From assembly GCA_036936605.1 (NCBI GenBank), contig JAUPFV010000004.1, positions 185,646,807 through 185,710,806 on the forward strand: 64,000 nt of DNA, given 5' to 3'. The notes under the pieces are model-generated. The model searched no databases, was not told the DNA's origin, and was given only the letters and a program-made list of their open reading frames with translations. Shown in pieces: positions 1 to 10,030 of this stretch. This DNA comes from Limnanthes douglasii subsp. nivea (lineage: Eukaryota; Streptophyta; Magnoliopsida; Brassicales; Limnanthaceae). Numbering within the stretch: the stretch's first letter is position 1; the number at the start of each line of letters is the position of its first letter. The position numbers and the translations under genes were made by a program.

Positions 1-1320
1 ATGAGAAGGAAGAAATAGTAACAGCCAGTAAAGAAGAGATAGTTTTTTTTCCACAGGTACAATGGCAGCCATCTGGAAGTCAAACGCATGGGTATAGGGT
101 CGGAAGTCAGTTTGCCAGTCCGAATAATGAGAGTCTGTATGGTATCCACACTGAAGGCCTCAAGAGTGGCGCTTATGCTTTTGAGATTAACTGGAGGGCT
201 TCCACGCTATCAGACGAGATATTGTCGGGACATCTCCCGAAAAGATTCGACATATCTAAGTTAGACAAATACAACGGGAAAACAATGCCCGACAATCACT
301 TAGAGGCTTTCAAAAATTTCATGTTGAGTTATGACAATGACGATAAGCTGATTTGCCAAGATTTTTCAATGAATTTTAATTATCGGGCTTCTAAGTGGTA
401 TTAGTAGTTACCGCGAGGCTGTATTAAAAACTTCGGAATATTTTGGGTCATGTTTCGGCAGCAGTTTGTTGGGAGTAAGAGTTTTCGGGCGAATGAGGAC
501 ACTATTTATAATTGCAGACAGAAGGTGGGTGAGAGCCTCAGAGATTACACTAGAAGTTTCGTGGATGCTAAAACCAACCTTGACCACTGTGAAGAAACTA
601 TGTCTTTAACTGGATATCGGTTAGGATTACTCCAAGGACCCATGAAACAAGCTGTACCCAAGAAACAAGCATATATTTTTTCCGCTCTACTAGCACAGGT
701 AGAGAAGAAGATATTGATTGAGGAAACAGAGACATCCAAATTAGCCGCTCAAGTTCAGCAAAGCGCGTAGGCTGCGATCGTTACTCATCACCATAACCAG
801 TCAGAATATAACATGATCCCATGACGCAATTTAATTCAGTTAATGTACCATCGTCCCAGTCATAGAGAGCCAAGTTTCCCGACCTATATCTAACATATGG
901 ATCCACTCTGCACATTGTCCTGACCTTACAAAGTGTGTTTCAACCATTTTTTAAAAAAATGAAAAAGAGTGGTATATACCGTAAACCATTCCCAATCGAG
1001 ATCCCTCAGGAAAATCGAAACAAACAGTATGGTAGGTACCATGAGGATATGGGTCACGACACCAAGGACTATATCTCTTTGAAAAAGGAAATACAGATGT
1101 TCGTAGAAAACGGGAAGTTGCTTAACTATTTAAACAAAACAGGTGCAACAAAATTCGGCATCCAAAGAAATTGTGGCAGTACAAAAACCAGAAACAACAA
1201 TGGCTATAACAGAGGTTAACGACCTACTTGATGTATCTATAGAGTATCTAGACCCCGACATTGATCAGAATGTCATCGGGGTTATTAAAGAAGAAGTCTT
1301 GGAAGGCAGGAAAAAAATAA
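1..1320 (+). pseudogene. gag: Tat gag remnant
   Basis: Open pieces at 222-404, 450-770, 935-1219 and 1143-1439 together resemble Tat gag. A segment with LPKRFDISKLDKYNGKT and DNHLEAFKNFML matches the retrotransposon gag fold seen again in element B (LPKRFDISKVEKFGG). The second piece contains VGESLRDYTRSFVDAKTNLDHCE, the helix found in B as VGENLKDYTKRFVLTKASLDNCE. The third has KPFPIEIPQ and YGRYHEDMGHDTKDYISLKKEI, the region before the gag/protease boundary. The product would be the capsid protein of the virus-like particle. Several frame changes and stops, for example straight after ASKWY near 402, prevent a continuous product. No intact CCHC knuckle was seen. Confidence 0.8.
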
Positions 1321-1985
1321 GTAGTCTTTGTCAGTTTTTTGAATCTCTAACAATCTTTGGAGGTGATTCAATGACAGGAACCACCAACTCTTCCCGAAAG
1401 CGAAACATCGTGAATTTAACGACTCAATTGGAATCCTAAACTTCTCCTGACTTGCATGGATGCCCTTTACCCATTTTATGCTTCGACGACGATGATATGA
1501 GAGAGATCGCGGGGCCTCACGAGGACGTAGTTGTAATTGGAGCTGCGTTTGCGGGAGAGGAAGTTTGGCATTCTTGTTGACACTGGAAGCTTTGCAAATA
1601 TAATTTTCTTGACTATTTTTGCCCAGTTTAAGAAGCTGCTATAATTTCAAGATCAGATCATACTATTGTTGGATTCACAGGATCAACAACTGTAGTAATT
1701 GGTGAATTTGAGGGTCCGGTGCAACTCGGACGTGGTCCTTGCAAAAAAGAAGTCACAATCCTAATTGTAGTTGTCGATGCACCCGCTTTGCATAACGCAA
1801 TTTTTGGCAGATCATGGCTGTCGAAAATGCACGCAGTGACATCCATAATTCATCAATGCGTAAAGTATCTGGTCGGTAATAACGTGAGCGTGGTTAGAAG
1901 CAACCAAAAGGTAGCAAAGAAATGCTTCCCGGTCGCGTTGGCAATTAAACACGACTATGAAATAACACAAGCAAGGGACTAGCAG
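1200..1985 (+). pseudogene. Tat aspartic protease remnant
   Basis: Around 1573-1640 the sequence encodes LVDTGSFANIIFL, the aspartic protease active-site motif (D-T-G) followed by the hydrophobic stretch typical of Ty3/gypsy proteases. Upstream, FFESLTIFGGDSMTG and DDDMREIAGPHEDVVVIGA match the linker seen in element C. Downstream, open frame 1719-1982 carries VVVDAPALHNAIFGRSWLSKMHAVTS, the conserved flap and C-terminal part. The enzyme would cleave the Gag-Pol polyprotein in particles. A frameshift near 1560 separates the active site from its upstream part, and stops follow, so it is not functional as read. Confidence 0.8.
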
Positions 1986-1988
1986 TTA

Positions 1989-3490
1989 ATGGGGTCCTCT
2001 TTGGGATCGCAACCGGTGGAAAATCTCCGAGAGGCCCTCAATTTGTTAACTACGGATGAGGAGTGTGAGAACTATGAATTCGTAGAAGGAAATTTTTCGA
2101 AGATCGGTACAAACTTATCACCTAATTTTCGTGAAAAACTAATTTTGTTTTTGAAGGAAAGACTACATCCGCTCACTTGGTGCTTGGAAGACGTAACAGG
2201 AGTTCTCGACAATTTAATTATTCACAATTTGGCGGTTAACCGAAATGCCCGACCAATTTCGCAAAAATGCAAAGCTTTTTCACCAGAAAAGACCGAGGTA
2301 ATACTCTTAGAAGTCGAAAGAATGATCAGCGTCAGGAACATAAGAGAGTCTAAGTACCTACGGTGGACGTCTAGTCTAATCCCGTTTTGGTAAAAAAGAA
2401 AAATGGCAATTGGAGAATGTGTATAGACTTCACCAGAGTAGATCATGTCCTAAGGAGCCAAGAATTGATCAATTGGTAGATTCAACATCGGGAAATAAAC
2501 TGTTGTCTTTCATGGATGCATACGCCGGATATAGTCAGATCAAAATGAACCCTCATGATTAGGAAAGCACAACTTTTATAACCGGACAAGGTTTATACTG
2601 CTATAAAGTTATGCCTTTTGGACTGTAAAATGCGGGCGCAACGTACCAGAGGCTAGTAAACAAGGCTTTCGAGAAACAAATCAGGCGGAACGCTGAAGTT
2701 TACATGGATAATATGCTTGTAAAGAGCGGGACCGATGAGGACCATTTAACCGATCTAAAAGAAACTTTCGATAATCTAAGAAACATAAATCTCAAGCTTA
2801 ATCCTGAAAAATGTTCTTTCGGCGTTCGGTCGGGGAAATTTTTGGGGTTCTTAGTCAGCAAAAAAGGAATTGAAGCAGACCCTGCTCAACTGCAAGCCTT
2901 AAGTAGCATGGCACCCCCAAGAAATATTAAAGAAGTACAAATATTGACAAGAAGATTGACGGTCTTAAATCGATTTATATCCCGTTCTTGTGATAAATTG
3001 CACCATTTTTTCGGGTCTTAAGAAATGCCAAAACATTTGCATGGACGCCAGCTTGTGACGAGGCTTTTTTGGGAAATAAATATTATTCGTCATACCCGAA
3101 TTTGTTAACAAAACCTTTAACGGGGAAACCTTGTTTTTATATATGTCGGTATCGGACTAAGCGGTAAGTGCGGCATTGATCAGCAAAACAGGAACAATCC
3201 TTAAAGAGGTCTATTATGTCAGTAAAGTTTGCTCGACGTCGAAATGAGGTATTTGAAACTCGAAAAACTTGTTATGGCTCTGGTAACCGTGACACGAAAG
3301 ATGCATCCTTATTTCCAAGCTCATTCAATAGTTGTCCGAACATCTTTTCCTCAAAAATACGTGTTTTAGCGTCCGTATATTTCAAGGTGAATGTCTAAAT
3401 GGTCGGTAGAGCTGGGAGATTTTGATATAGATTTTGAGTCTCGAACCGCTATCAATGGCCAGGTTCTGGCTGAATTCTTGGTAGAATTCC
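1989..3490 (+). pseudogene. pol: Tat reverse transcriptase and first RNase H remnant
   Basis: Frame 1989-2393 covers the RT N-terminal part (LHPLTWCLEDVTGV, NARPISQKCKAFSPEKTEVILLEVERM). The fingers and palm follow in broken frames (FMDAYAGYSQIKMNPHD then a stop, then CYKVMPFGL then a stop). Frame 2704-3021 holds the palm and thumb (LTDLKETFDNLRNINLKLNPEKCSFGV, KFLGFLVSKKGIEADPAQLQAL). The catalytic YIDD box of relatives reads YMDN near 2700-2713, so one of the two metal-binding aspartates is lost in addition to the stops. RNase H follows to about 3490, ending in WSVELGDFDIDFESRTAINGQ-like sequence. It would have copied element RNA into cDNA. Clearly defunct. Confidence 0.85.
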
Positions 3491-4237
3491 ACTCTAGCCG
3501 GCCAGAGGAAGCAGAGTCCCTCGAAACCAATAAGCCTGAGGAATGGGTTGTCTGAACTGACGAATGGTCAAATATCAGTGGATGTGGGGCGGGCGTTCAA
3601 GTAACTACACCCTTAGGAATAACGATACACCGGGCTATTCACTTTGGTTTTTCCACCTGGAACAATGAGGCCGAGTATGAGGCAGCAGTTGCGAGACTAA
3701 GGTTGGCCTAGTTCTGTGGCTCCCAGCACGTTCGCTTAATTAGCGATTCTCAATTACTAATAAATCAAGCGTCAAGTATGTCTGAGGCCAGAAAAGAACA
3801 TCTGGTTCAGTATTTAGCGGCATTATGTGTCCTAGCAGTCTCTTTTACGAAGGTTACGTACGAGCACGTTCGCAGAACAGAAAATATAATCGCCGACTCA
3901 CTAGCGTCCATCTCATGTGCGGACAATTACCCTTGGATCCTAACTCAGGAAAGCCTGTCGATTAATAAAATATCCGAGTTTGAAAACCGACTTGAAATCA
4001 CTTTCCAAATATCGTCGGTAGCCCTATCGAATTGGAGAGAAGACATCGTGAATTTCTTAGCAGAGAATTCCTTTTACGATGACAAAATATTGGCAAGAAA
4101 AATACAGAATAAGGCTCGAGGGTATGTGCTTTTAGGAGAGGTGCTCTACAAAAAGTCTTTTAGCAGATATCTATTAAGATGTTTGGGAACCAATGAATCG
4201 CAGATAAATCACCAGGCTCAGTTATTGGGTCGAAAAT
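3491..4237 (+). pseudogene. Tat archaeal-type (second) RNase H remnant, breaking off before integrase
   Basis: After a spacer the sequence shows NNEAEYEAAVARLRLA near 3661-3710, ISDSQLLINQA near 3740-3765 and, in open frame 3778-4239, YEHVRRTENIIADSLASISC. These are three of the four acidic positions of the second RNase H of Tat elements. The tail KIQNKARGYVLLGEVLYKKSF and RCLGTNESQI aligns with the linker before integrase in element C. Homology then ends abruptly near 4207, and the remaining residues to the stop are unrelated. A stop in LRLA-stop-FCGS and another near 3555 show decay. The abrupt end marks a deletion or rearrangement breakpoint. Confidence 0.82.
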
Positions 4238-4551
4238 GAATAAACGAAATAATTGTGTTTGATTAGCTATTAATTTGTAACAATAATTGGAGGAAAATAT
4301 AACCCCAAATAACAAATAGGAGGTAAGTAAGGGACTAAAATGTAAGAATAAATGTTGAAATATAAAAGACTACAAAGAGATAAGAAAGAGGGACCACCTC
4401 ACATACCATATAAAGAAACCCCCATTTTCCTCGGAAAGGGGGCATTGAATAATATACTTTCTCTTCCTACTTTCTCTCTCTACCTTTTATACATAAGTCA
4501 CATCAAAAAGTAAACACAAGATTCCAACCTTATCTACTTTTAGTTTCATCA
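4238..4551. other. Unassigned 314-bp spacer with promoter-like composition
   Basis: This stretch lies between the breakpoint of the first Tat element and the breakpoint of the minus-strand LINE. It holds no coding frame. A TATA-like word (TATAAAG, 4409-4415) is followed by a C-rich and G-rich block and then a CT-rich run (TTCTCTTCCTACTTTCTCTC), a layout like the promoter and leader of a retrotransposon LTR. No second copy was found in the window, so an LTR fragment is a guess. Confidence 0.3.
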
Positions 4552-5735
4552 GAAGTAATTAACAGCAGAAATGCCAATGTGAGTCCTGTCTGAAATCCAT
4601 GTATCATTATCTTTAATGTCATTAATACTATTATTTCTTATTCTTCTTTTGACATAGTTGTGGAAAGGCTTCGTGTTTCTGTCTCCCTTCATAGCCTAGC
4701 TAGCATAACATTTTTGCATCCAGTAGGTTTCTTCCATTTTTGTGCTTGAATCAAAAGAGCATTGGCTTTGGAAAGTTGAGTTCTTGTGTCAGCATTGTTA
4801 CGATCTTGATGCTTCTGTTCAAGCATTTGAACTTCATCTTCAAGAACCTGGACCTTATTGAAAATGTTACCAAAATGAGTTATGTTCCAGCTAGTTAGCC
4901 CTTGTTTAAAGTCTTTTCAATTTATTCCAAAATTTAAGCAAATAGTCTCCCTCAATGCCCTGATTCCAATTCCTTTCAACAAAAGGAATAAAATCAGAAT
5001 CGAGAGACCACATGACTAAACATTTGAAGCTTTTCTTTGTGCTAGATTTGTTGATATAGATATAAATGATCAAAGGCATATGATCAGAACATGTCCTAGC
5101 TTTATGGATAACTTTGGTTTCTCCAAAATGATCAGACCAATTGTTGTTAATGAATACCCTGTCCAAGTGCTTCCATTTGGATTTGTTGGACCAAGTGTAC
5201 TTGGAGCCAACAAAACCAACATCTTTAATTCTGCAAAAACTTATCATCTCATTGAAATCATTAGTACTATTTTGATATAAAGTGGTGCAACCAAGTTGCT
5301 CATCTTTAGATATTACAACATCAAAGTCACCACAGATCATCCAATCTAAGCTGGTATTAGATATATACTTAAGAGTGTTCCAGAGATCAATCTTATTAAT
5401 TCTCTGGAATTTAGCGTAAACCACAGTAATTAAGATGTTTTTAGTGTAGCATAAGTATCTAACTTCACTGTGAAGGCACTGGCTATGATCAATTATAATC
5501 TTGACAGTTATATCATGATGCCCAAAGATCCAAATTTTATTAGATATATTGTACTTATAGTTGTTGAAACCAATTTTCTTAACAATATAAACAATGTTAT
5601 CGTTACTAATTAATGATTCCTGAACAGTTACAAATTTGATGTTATTTTTTTAATCAAGTAATTAAGCCTTCTAGTTGAAGACTTGCTCCTTATACCACGT
5701 ATATTCCCATTTAGAATGTTAATCATTATCAGTAG
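4552..5735 (-). pseudogene. LINE ORF2 N-terminus: endonuclease/exonuclease/phosphatase domain
   Basis: Starting near 5725 on the minus strand the product reads INILNGNIRGIRSKSSTRRL, the usual start of plant LINE ORF2 (family form: N-I-x-x-W-N-I-R-G). Open frame 5424-4906 (172 codons) carries the endonuclease core: DWMICGDFDVVISKDEQLG with the GDFN-like metal site (here GDFD), FVGSKYTWSNKSKWKHLDRVF with the TW.N...LDR motif, and CSDHMPLIIY with the catalytic SDH. Below 4906 it continues as the linker (LSKANALLIQAQKWK, then KPFHNYVKRRIRNNSINDIKDND). The enzyme nicks target DNA to prime reverse transcription. Stops near 5640 and 4700 inactivate it. The N-to-D change in GDFN is another defect. 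Confidence 0.85.
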
Positions 5736-5740
5736 AAGAG
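5736..5740. repeat. Target site duplication AAGAG, left of CRM element A
   Basis: AAGAG directly precedes the LTR start TGATGTGATCC at 5741. The identical pentamer follows the other LTR at 10646-10650. A 5-bp duplication is what Ty3/gypsy integrase produces. Confidence 0.9.
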
Positions 5741-6608
5741 TGATGTGATCCTAGATGACACAAGGAGCTTAGAACATGGAAATGTGCAAGAACTAGATGA
5801 ACAACTTGAAAAAGAAGATGAGCTTGAAGTTGAAGATATTCTTATTTTACCGGTTGGTCCAACAACTCGATCAAGAGCAAAACAATTTAACAAAGCTGTT
5901 GGAGGATTGCTTAATCAACTAGAGAATCCACGTGATCAAAACAACAAGTATGGTGGAAAATCTTGTCAAACCACTTTGGTCTTGATTCAAGCTAATTGAT
6001 TTCAACAAATGAGAAAGTGTCTCGATTGTACTCTTTTTCCCTTGTTCAAGTTTTGTCCCAATGGGTTTTCTTGACAAGGTTTTTAATGAGGCAATTGTTT
6101 CACTTCACCATTGCCCATTTGTTGAAATAAAAGCCCAAGGCCCATCTACACCAAAAGCCACGTCCTTGGAGGAGGGAAGGGTCTGATTTCCAGCTTATAT
6201 AAATCTTTGTATTTTCAATATTAAAGCATTTTGTCTCCAAGAAAAGCCTTAATTGTTTTAGAGGCATGCGTTATGTTTCCAAGAAGAGCCTTAATTTTGT
6301 TCAAGGCTAGTTCTTTCTCCTATAAAAACTATGTACTCAGAATTCTAATGGTTAGACTATCTTTGATTCTGAAAAAAAACTTCCTAAGTAAACTCTTCTC
6401 TTGTTGGTGTGTAATATCCACAAGAAAACCTGTTCTTCATTTGGTGCGTCATATCCAAAGGAAGATCAGTTGGAATATCAAAGACGTTTCCACAACCTTT
6501 GTGTAACCTATCGATCCACATCCTTTGATCCTTGAATCCTTTTGGGTTCCTGGTTGCAAAGTTATCCCTATCCCATTTTAAAGTGCCGATTCTAGGAGGA
6601 CTTTATCA
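5741..6608 (+). repeat. CRM element A 5' LTR (868 bp)
   Basis: It starts TGATGTGATCC and ends GACTTTATCA, giving the usual TG...CA ends. The first 259 bases encode the polyprotein C-terminus (open frame 5745-5999 ending TTLVLIQAN), which is meaningful only in a 3' LTR and is copied here by reverse transcription. Promoter-like words are TTATATAAAT near 6193 and CTATAAAAAC near 6322. Strongly similar to 9772-10645, 33510-34382, 57432-58592 and 61790-62660. Confidence 0.92.
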
Positions 6609-6610
6609 AG

Positions 6611-6622
6611 TGGTATCAGAGC
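6611..6622 (+). promoter_or_regulatory. Primer binding site complementary to initiator tRNA-Met
   Basis: TGGTATCAGAGC lies two bases after the 5' LTR end. This 12-mer is the standard plant retrotransposon site pairing with the 3' end of initiator methionine tRNA, where minus-strand synthesis starts. Element D has the same site at 61776-61787 on the minus strand. Confidence 0.93.
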
Positions 6623-7039
6623 AACATTCTGAAAGTTGGGTATTCTCTTTCTCATTAATTTTTCTTCATCTATTTTATATTATATGTTGTTTGTGAAGAT
6701 TTGAGTGTTAGTGTGACGATTTCATTTTGAATCACGAAATTCTGATCTGTTGTATTAATTTGTTTATCATCTGTTTTGTATTCTCACAATATTTGTGATG
6801 ATTGAGTGGTTAGTGTGATGATTTCATTTTGAATCACAAAATTCTGATCTGTTTCACCCTAGTTATAGTTGTTTGAGATTTAAAATCGTAGAAATCGTTT
6901 TTAGGTGTTGTTGTGAAACTTATCTCTTAATATTATTAGGAAAACAGATTTGGATATGTTTTATGGTTTTAAATAAATTGAAGAACTTTCCTAGGACTTG
7001 TTGCTGGTGATTTGTTTTTGTTTTGTTTTGTAGAAAAGG
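6623..7039 (+). other. CRM element A leader between primer site and gag
   Basis: The 417-bp untranslated leader has no coding frame. It contains two near-identical 42-bp blocks beginning TAGTGTGAYGATTTCATTTT at 6709-6750 and 6811-6852, spaced 102 bp apart. Element D carries only one such block, so a local duplication of about 102 bp happened in copy A or was lost in D. Confidence 0.8.
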
Positions 7040-8128
7040 ATGTCTAATTCAAATGATGCAGAAAACAGTAATTTCAATAATAACAAGCTTCTAATTGAAG
7101 CTATGACAAAGTTGATAGACACCAAGATAGATGCCTTTCGCGAAGAGCTTCAATCAAACACTGACCACGAGCGGAAGCGTTCACGACAAACCAATCCAAG
7201 AAGATACCATGAACTACCTGAACAATTTAGAAATGAAGCCGCTGATGAATATTATGAACGCATGAGCAATTCATCTCGAAACAGCCATAGAAGGCACCAT
7301 AGACGTACAAGAGAGGGCAACGAACGTATGCGTGACAATCTTGGAGGTCTCAAAATTAAGATTCCACCATTCCATGGAAGAAACGATCCAGATGCCTATT
7401 TGGAATGGGAAAAGAAGATTGAACTCGTTTTCAACGTTCAACACTACACGGAGACCAATCGAGTAAGAATTGCTGCTACTGAATTTTATGATTATGCTCT
7501 TAGTTGGTGGGATCAACTAGTTACCTCAAGAAGGCGTAATGGGGAACATCCTATAGAATCATGGGCAGAAATGAAAGCTATTATGCGGAAGAGGTTTGTT
7601 CCTAATCATTACCACCGTGAGCTGCATCTAAAGCTGAGGAGATTAACACAAGGAAGCCGATCTGTTGAAGAGTATTATCAAGAAATGGAGACCTTAATGT
7701 TGCGAGTTGATATTTCAGAAGATAGAGAGGCAACAATGTCAAGGTTTCTTGGGGGTTTAAATAGAGAAATTCAAGACAGATTGGAAGCTCAGTATTATGT
7801 TGAACTAGAAGAGATGCTACACAAAGCTTTGCTATTTGAACAACAAGTTAAAAGAAAGAACTCCTCAAGATCAAGTTACGGTTCAGGGGCAGTAACAATT
7901 AAGCCAAGTTATTCAAAAGATGAGAAGACCAATTATCAGAAAGGAAGCTATGTAGAGGTGAACCAAAAATTTGGAGCACCATTTTCTATTGATAACAAGG
8001 GAAAACCTAAAGAGGTTGCAATCAGAACTCGTGATGTTAAGGGTTTCAAGTGGGAACAAGCTCAAGAAGAAGCATTTCAATCCTTAAAAGAGAAGCTTAC
8101 TCATGCTTCTTGTCTTGACATTACCTGA
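7040..8128 (+). pseudogene. gag: CRM element A gag, fused across a large deletion to the start of RNase H
   Basis: This 362-codon frame opens at ATG 7040 in the leader context also used by element D. Residues about 100-330 are CRM gag: LGGLKIKIPPFHGRNDPD, ALSWWDQL near residue 153, MRKRFVPNHYHREL near 181, SRFLGGLNREIQDRLEAQYY near 235. The CCHC knuckle expected after RTRDVK is missing. The frame jumps from RTRDVK to [22 protein letters not shown], which is the RT/RNase H boundary, so the knuckle, protease and RT core are deleted. A one-base insertion near 8112 (GCTTCTT where element D has GCTCTT) throws the frame out and ends it at 8128. The gag part itself is uninterrupted and could in principle form particles. 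Confidence 0.87.
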
Positions 8129-9545
8129 TTTTCTTAAAACTTTTGAGATTGAATGTGATGCTTCTGGAATTGGGATTGGAGCTGTTTTGATGCAGTATAA
8201 AAAGCCCATAGCTTATTTTAGTGAAAAGCTTAGAGGAGCTACTCAAAACTATCATACTTATAACAAGGAGTTGTATGCCTTAGTTCGAGCTTTGCAAACA
8301 TGGCAGCATTACTTGTGGCCAAAGGAGTTTGTCATACACACTAACCATGAATCTCTCAAACACCTAAAAGGTCAGCAAAAACTTAACAAAAGACATGCAA
8401 GGTGTATAGAATTTATTGAGACATTTCCATATGTCATCAAATACAAACAAGGTAAAGAAAATATTGTTGCTGATGCATTGTCCCGAAGGTATGTCTTAAT
8501 CACTACTCTTGAAACTAATATTTTAGGATTTGATCATCTTAAGAGTTTATATGAAAATGATTCTGATTTTGGAAAGATGTATCAAGCATGTGAAAAGTTT
8601 GCTTCAGGGCGGTTCTATAGGCATGAAGGATTCTTATTCTTTGATAAACGTTTATGTGTGCCTAATTGTTCCATGAGAGATTTACTTGTTAGAGAAGCCC
8701 ATGGAGGAGACTTAATGGGACATTTTGGAATAACTAAAACTCTCAAGGTAATGCTGAATCACTTCCATTGGCCACATATGAGGAGGGATGTTGAAAGAAT
8801 CTGTGACAGATGTGCTACTTGCAAACAAGCCAACTCTAAGGTTCAATCCCACGGTTTGTATACTCCTTTACATATTCCTACGCATCCTTGGAATGATATA
8901 TCTATGGAATTTGTAGTTGGATGGCCTAGGACTAGAACTGGTAAGGATTCCATTATTGTGGTTGTTGATCGATTCTCTAAAATGGCACACTTTGTTGCTT
9001 GTCACAAAACTGATGATGCGTTGCACATTGCTAATCTGTTATTTAAAGAGATAGTTCGTTTGCAAGGCATGCCTAGGACGATAGTTTCAAATAGGGACAC
9101 TAAGTTTCTAAGTTACTTTTGGAAAACTTTGTGGTCTAAGTTAGGGACTAATCTGTTATTTTCTACTACCTGTCACCCACAAACTGAAGGACAAACAGAA
9201 TTAGTAAATAGGACTTTGTCCACTCTTCTACGTGCATTAATTAAAAAGAACTTGACAACTTGGGAAGAATGTTTGCCGCATGTTGAATTTGCATACAATA
9301 ATTCTATGCATTCTGCTTCTAAGTACTCTCCTTTTCAAATTGTTTATGGATTTAACCCAATATATCATTTGGATCTAATTCCTTTTCCTTTCAGTGAAAG
9401 AACTAGCATAGATGGGAAAAAGAAAGCTGAACTTCTAAAACAGATCCATGATGATGCAAGGAAAAACATAGAAAAGAAAACTGAGCAATATGTCAAACAA
9501 GTAAACAAGGGAAGACGTGAGAAAGTTTTTGAGGTTGGAGATTAA
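8103..9545 (+). pseudogene. pol: CRM element A RNase H and integrase
   Basis: This 480-codon frame holds RNase H ([36 protein letters not shown]) and then integrase. The zinc finger reads [10 protein letters not shown] with CDRCATC near residues 199-243. The catalytic core runs from [16 protein letters not shown] to [12 protein letters not shown]. Key residues are damaged. The HTDH of RNase H reads HTNH. The first catalytic Asp of integrase (SMDF in relatives) is Glu in SMEF. The second (SDRD) is Asn in SNRD. The glutamate of QTELVNR is kept. A CAA-to-TAA change gives a stop after EVGD at 9543-9545. Integrase would join cDNA to chromosomal DNA in the nucleus, and this copy should be catalytically dead. 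Confidence 0.9.
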
Positions 9546-10030
9546 GTATGGGTGCACTTAAGAAAGGAAAGATTTCCAGAAGAGAGGAAGTCAAATTGAT
9601 GCCTAGAATTGACGGACCATTTGAAGTAACAAAAAAGATCAACAATAATGCGTATCAACTTGACCTACGAGGTAAGTATAAAGTGAGTCCTACCTTTAAT
9701 GTTTCTAATTTGGTTCCTTTTATCGCAGATGAAATGGATTTGAGGTCAAATCCTTTTCAAGTGGGAGAGGATGAAGTAATCCTAGATGACAGAAGGAGCT
9801 TAGAACATGGAAATGTGCTAGAACTAGATGAACAACTTGAAAAATAAGATGAGCTTGAAGTTGAAGATATTCTTATTTTACCGGCTGGTCCAACAACTCG
9901 ATCAAGAGCAAAACAATTTAACAAAGCTGTTGGAGGATTGCTTAATCAACTAGAGAATCCACGTGATCAAAACAACAAGTATGGTGGAAAAGCTTATCAA
10001 ACCACTTTGGTCTTGATTCAAGCTAATTGA
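9546..10030 (+). pseudogene. CRM element A integrase C-terminus running into the 3' LTR
   Basis: Downstream of the stop the reading continues as VWVHLRK, then, after a missing base near 9592, as [42 protein letters not shown]. It crosses the LTR start at 9772 and continues as [20 protein letters not shown] with a TAA at 9845-9847, then [17 protein letters not shown] and a final ...TLVLIQAN. In CRM elements this C-terminal region replaces the chromodomain of other chromoviruses and is thought to guide insertion toward centromeric chromatin. That role is family knowledge, not visible here. Confidence 0.82.
9759..9771 (+). promoter_or_regulatory. Polypurine tract inside the coding region
   Basis: AAGTGGGAGAGGA directly abuts the 3' LTR start. 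It primes plus-strand DNA synthesis and at the same time encodes part of QVGED. Element D shows the same at 58593-58605. A coding polypurine tract is a known feature of CRM elements. Confidence 0.8.

Larger units (their letters stand above)
1..4210 (+). mobile_element. Ty3/gypsy Tat-lineage retrotransposon, decayed, 5' end outside the window
   Basis: Reading left to right, translated fragments follow the order gag, protease, reverse transcriptase, RNase H, second (archaeal-type) RNase H and the very start of integrase. That order, with two RNase H domains, is diagnostic of the plant Tat/Ogre group. Similarity to element C (35310-43403) runs block by block and stops near 4207, within the sequence corresponding to RCLGVDESQ just before the integrase zinc finger. 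The 5' LTR and primer site must lie left of the window, and integrase and 3' LTR are missing. Many stops and frameshifts in every domain make it clearly dead and older than element C. Lineage is secure; exact ends are not. Confidence 0.88.

Noticed and set aside
545..739. Minus-strand frame opposite the Tat gag
   Set aside because: It mirrors the real plus-strand gag frame and has no recognisable motif.
7271..7516. Minus-strand 81-codon frame in CRM element A, repeated at 60982-61284 in element D
   Set aside because: It is present in both copies only because it is antisense to the conserved gag; no domain.
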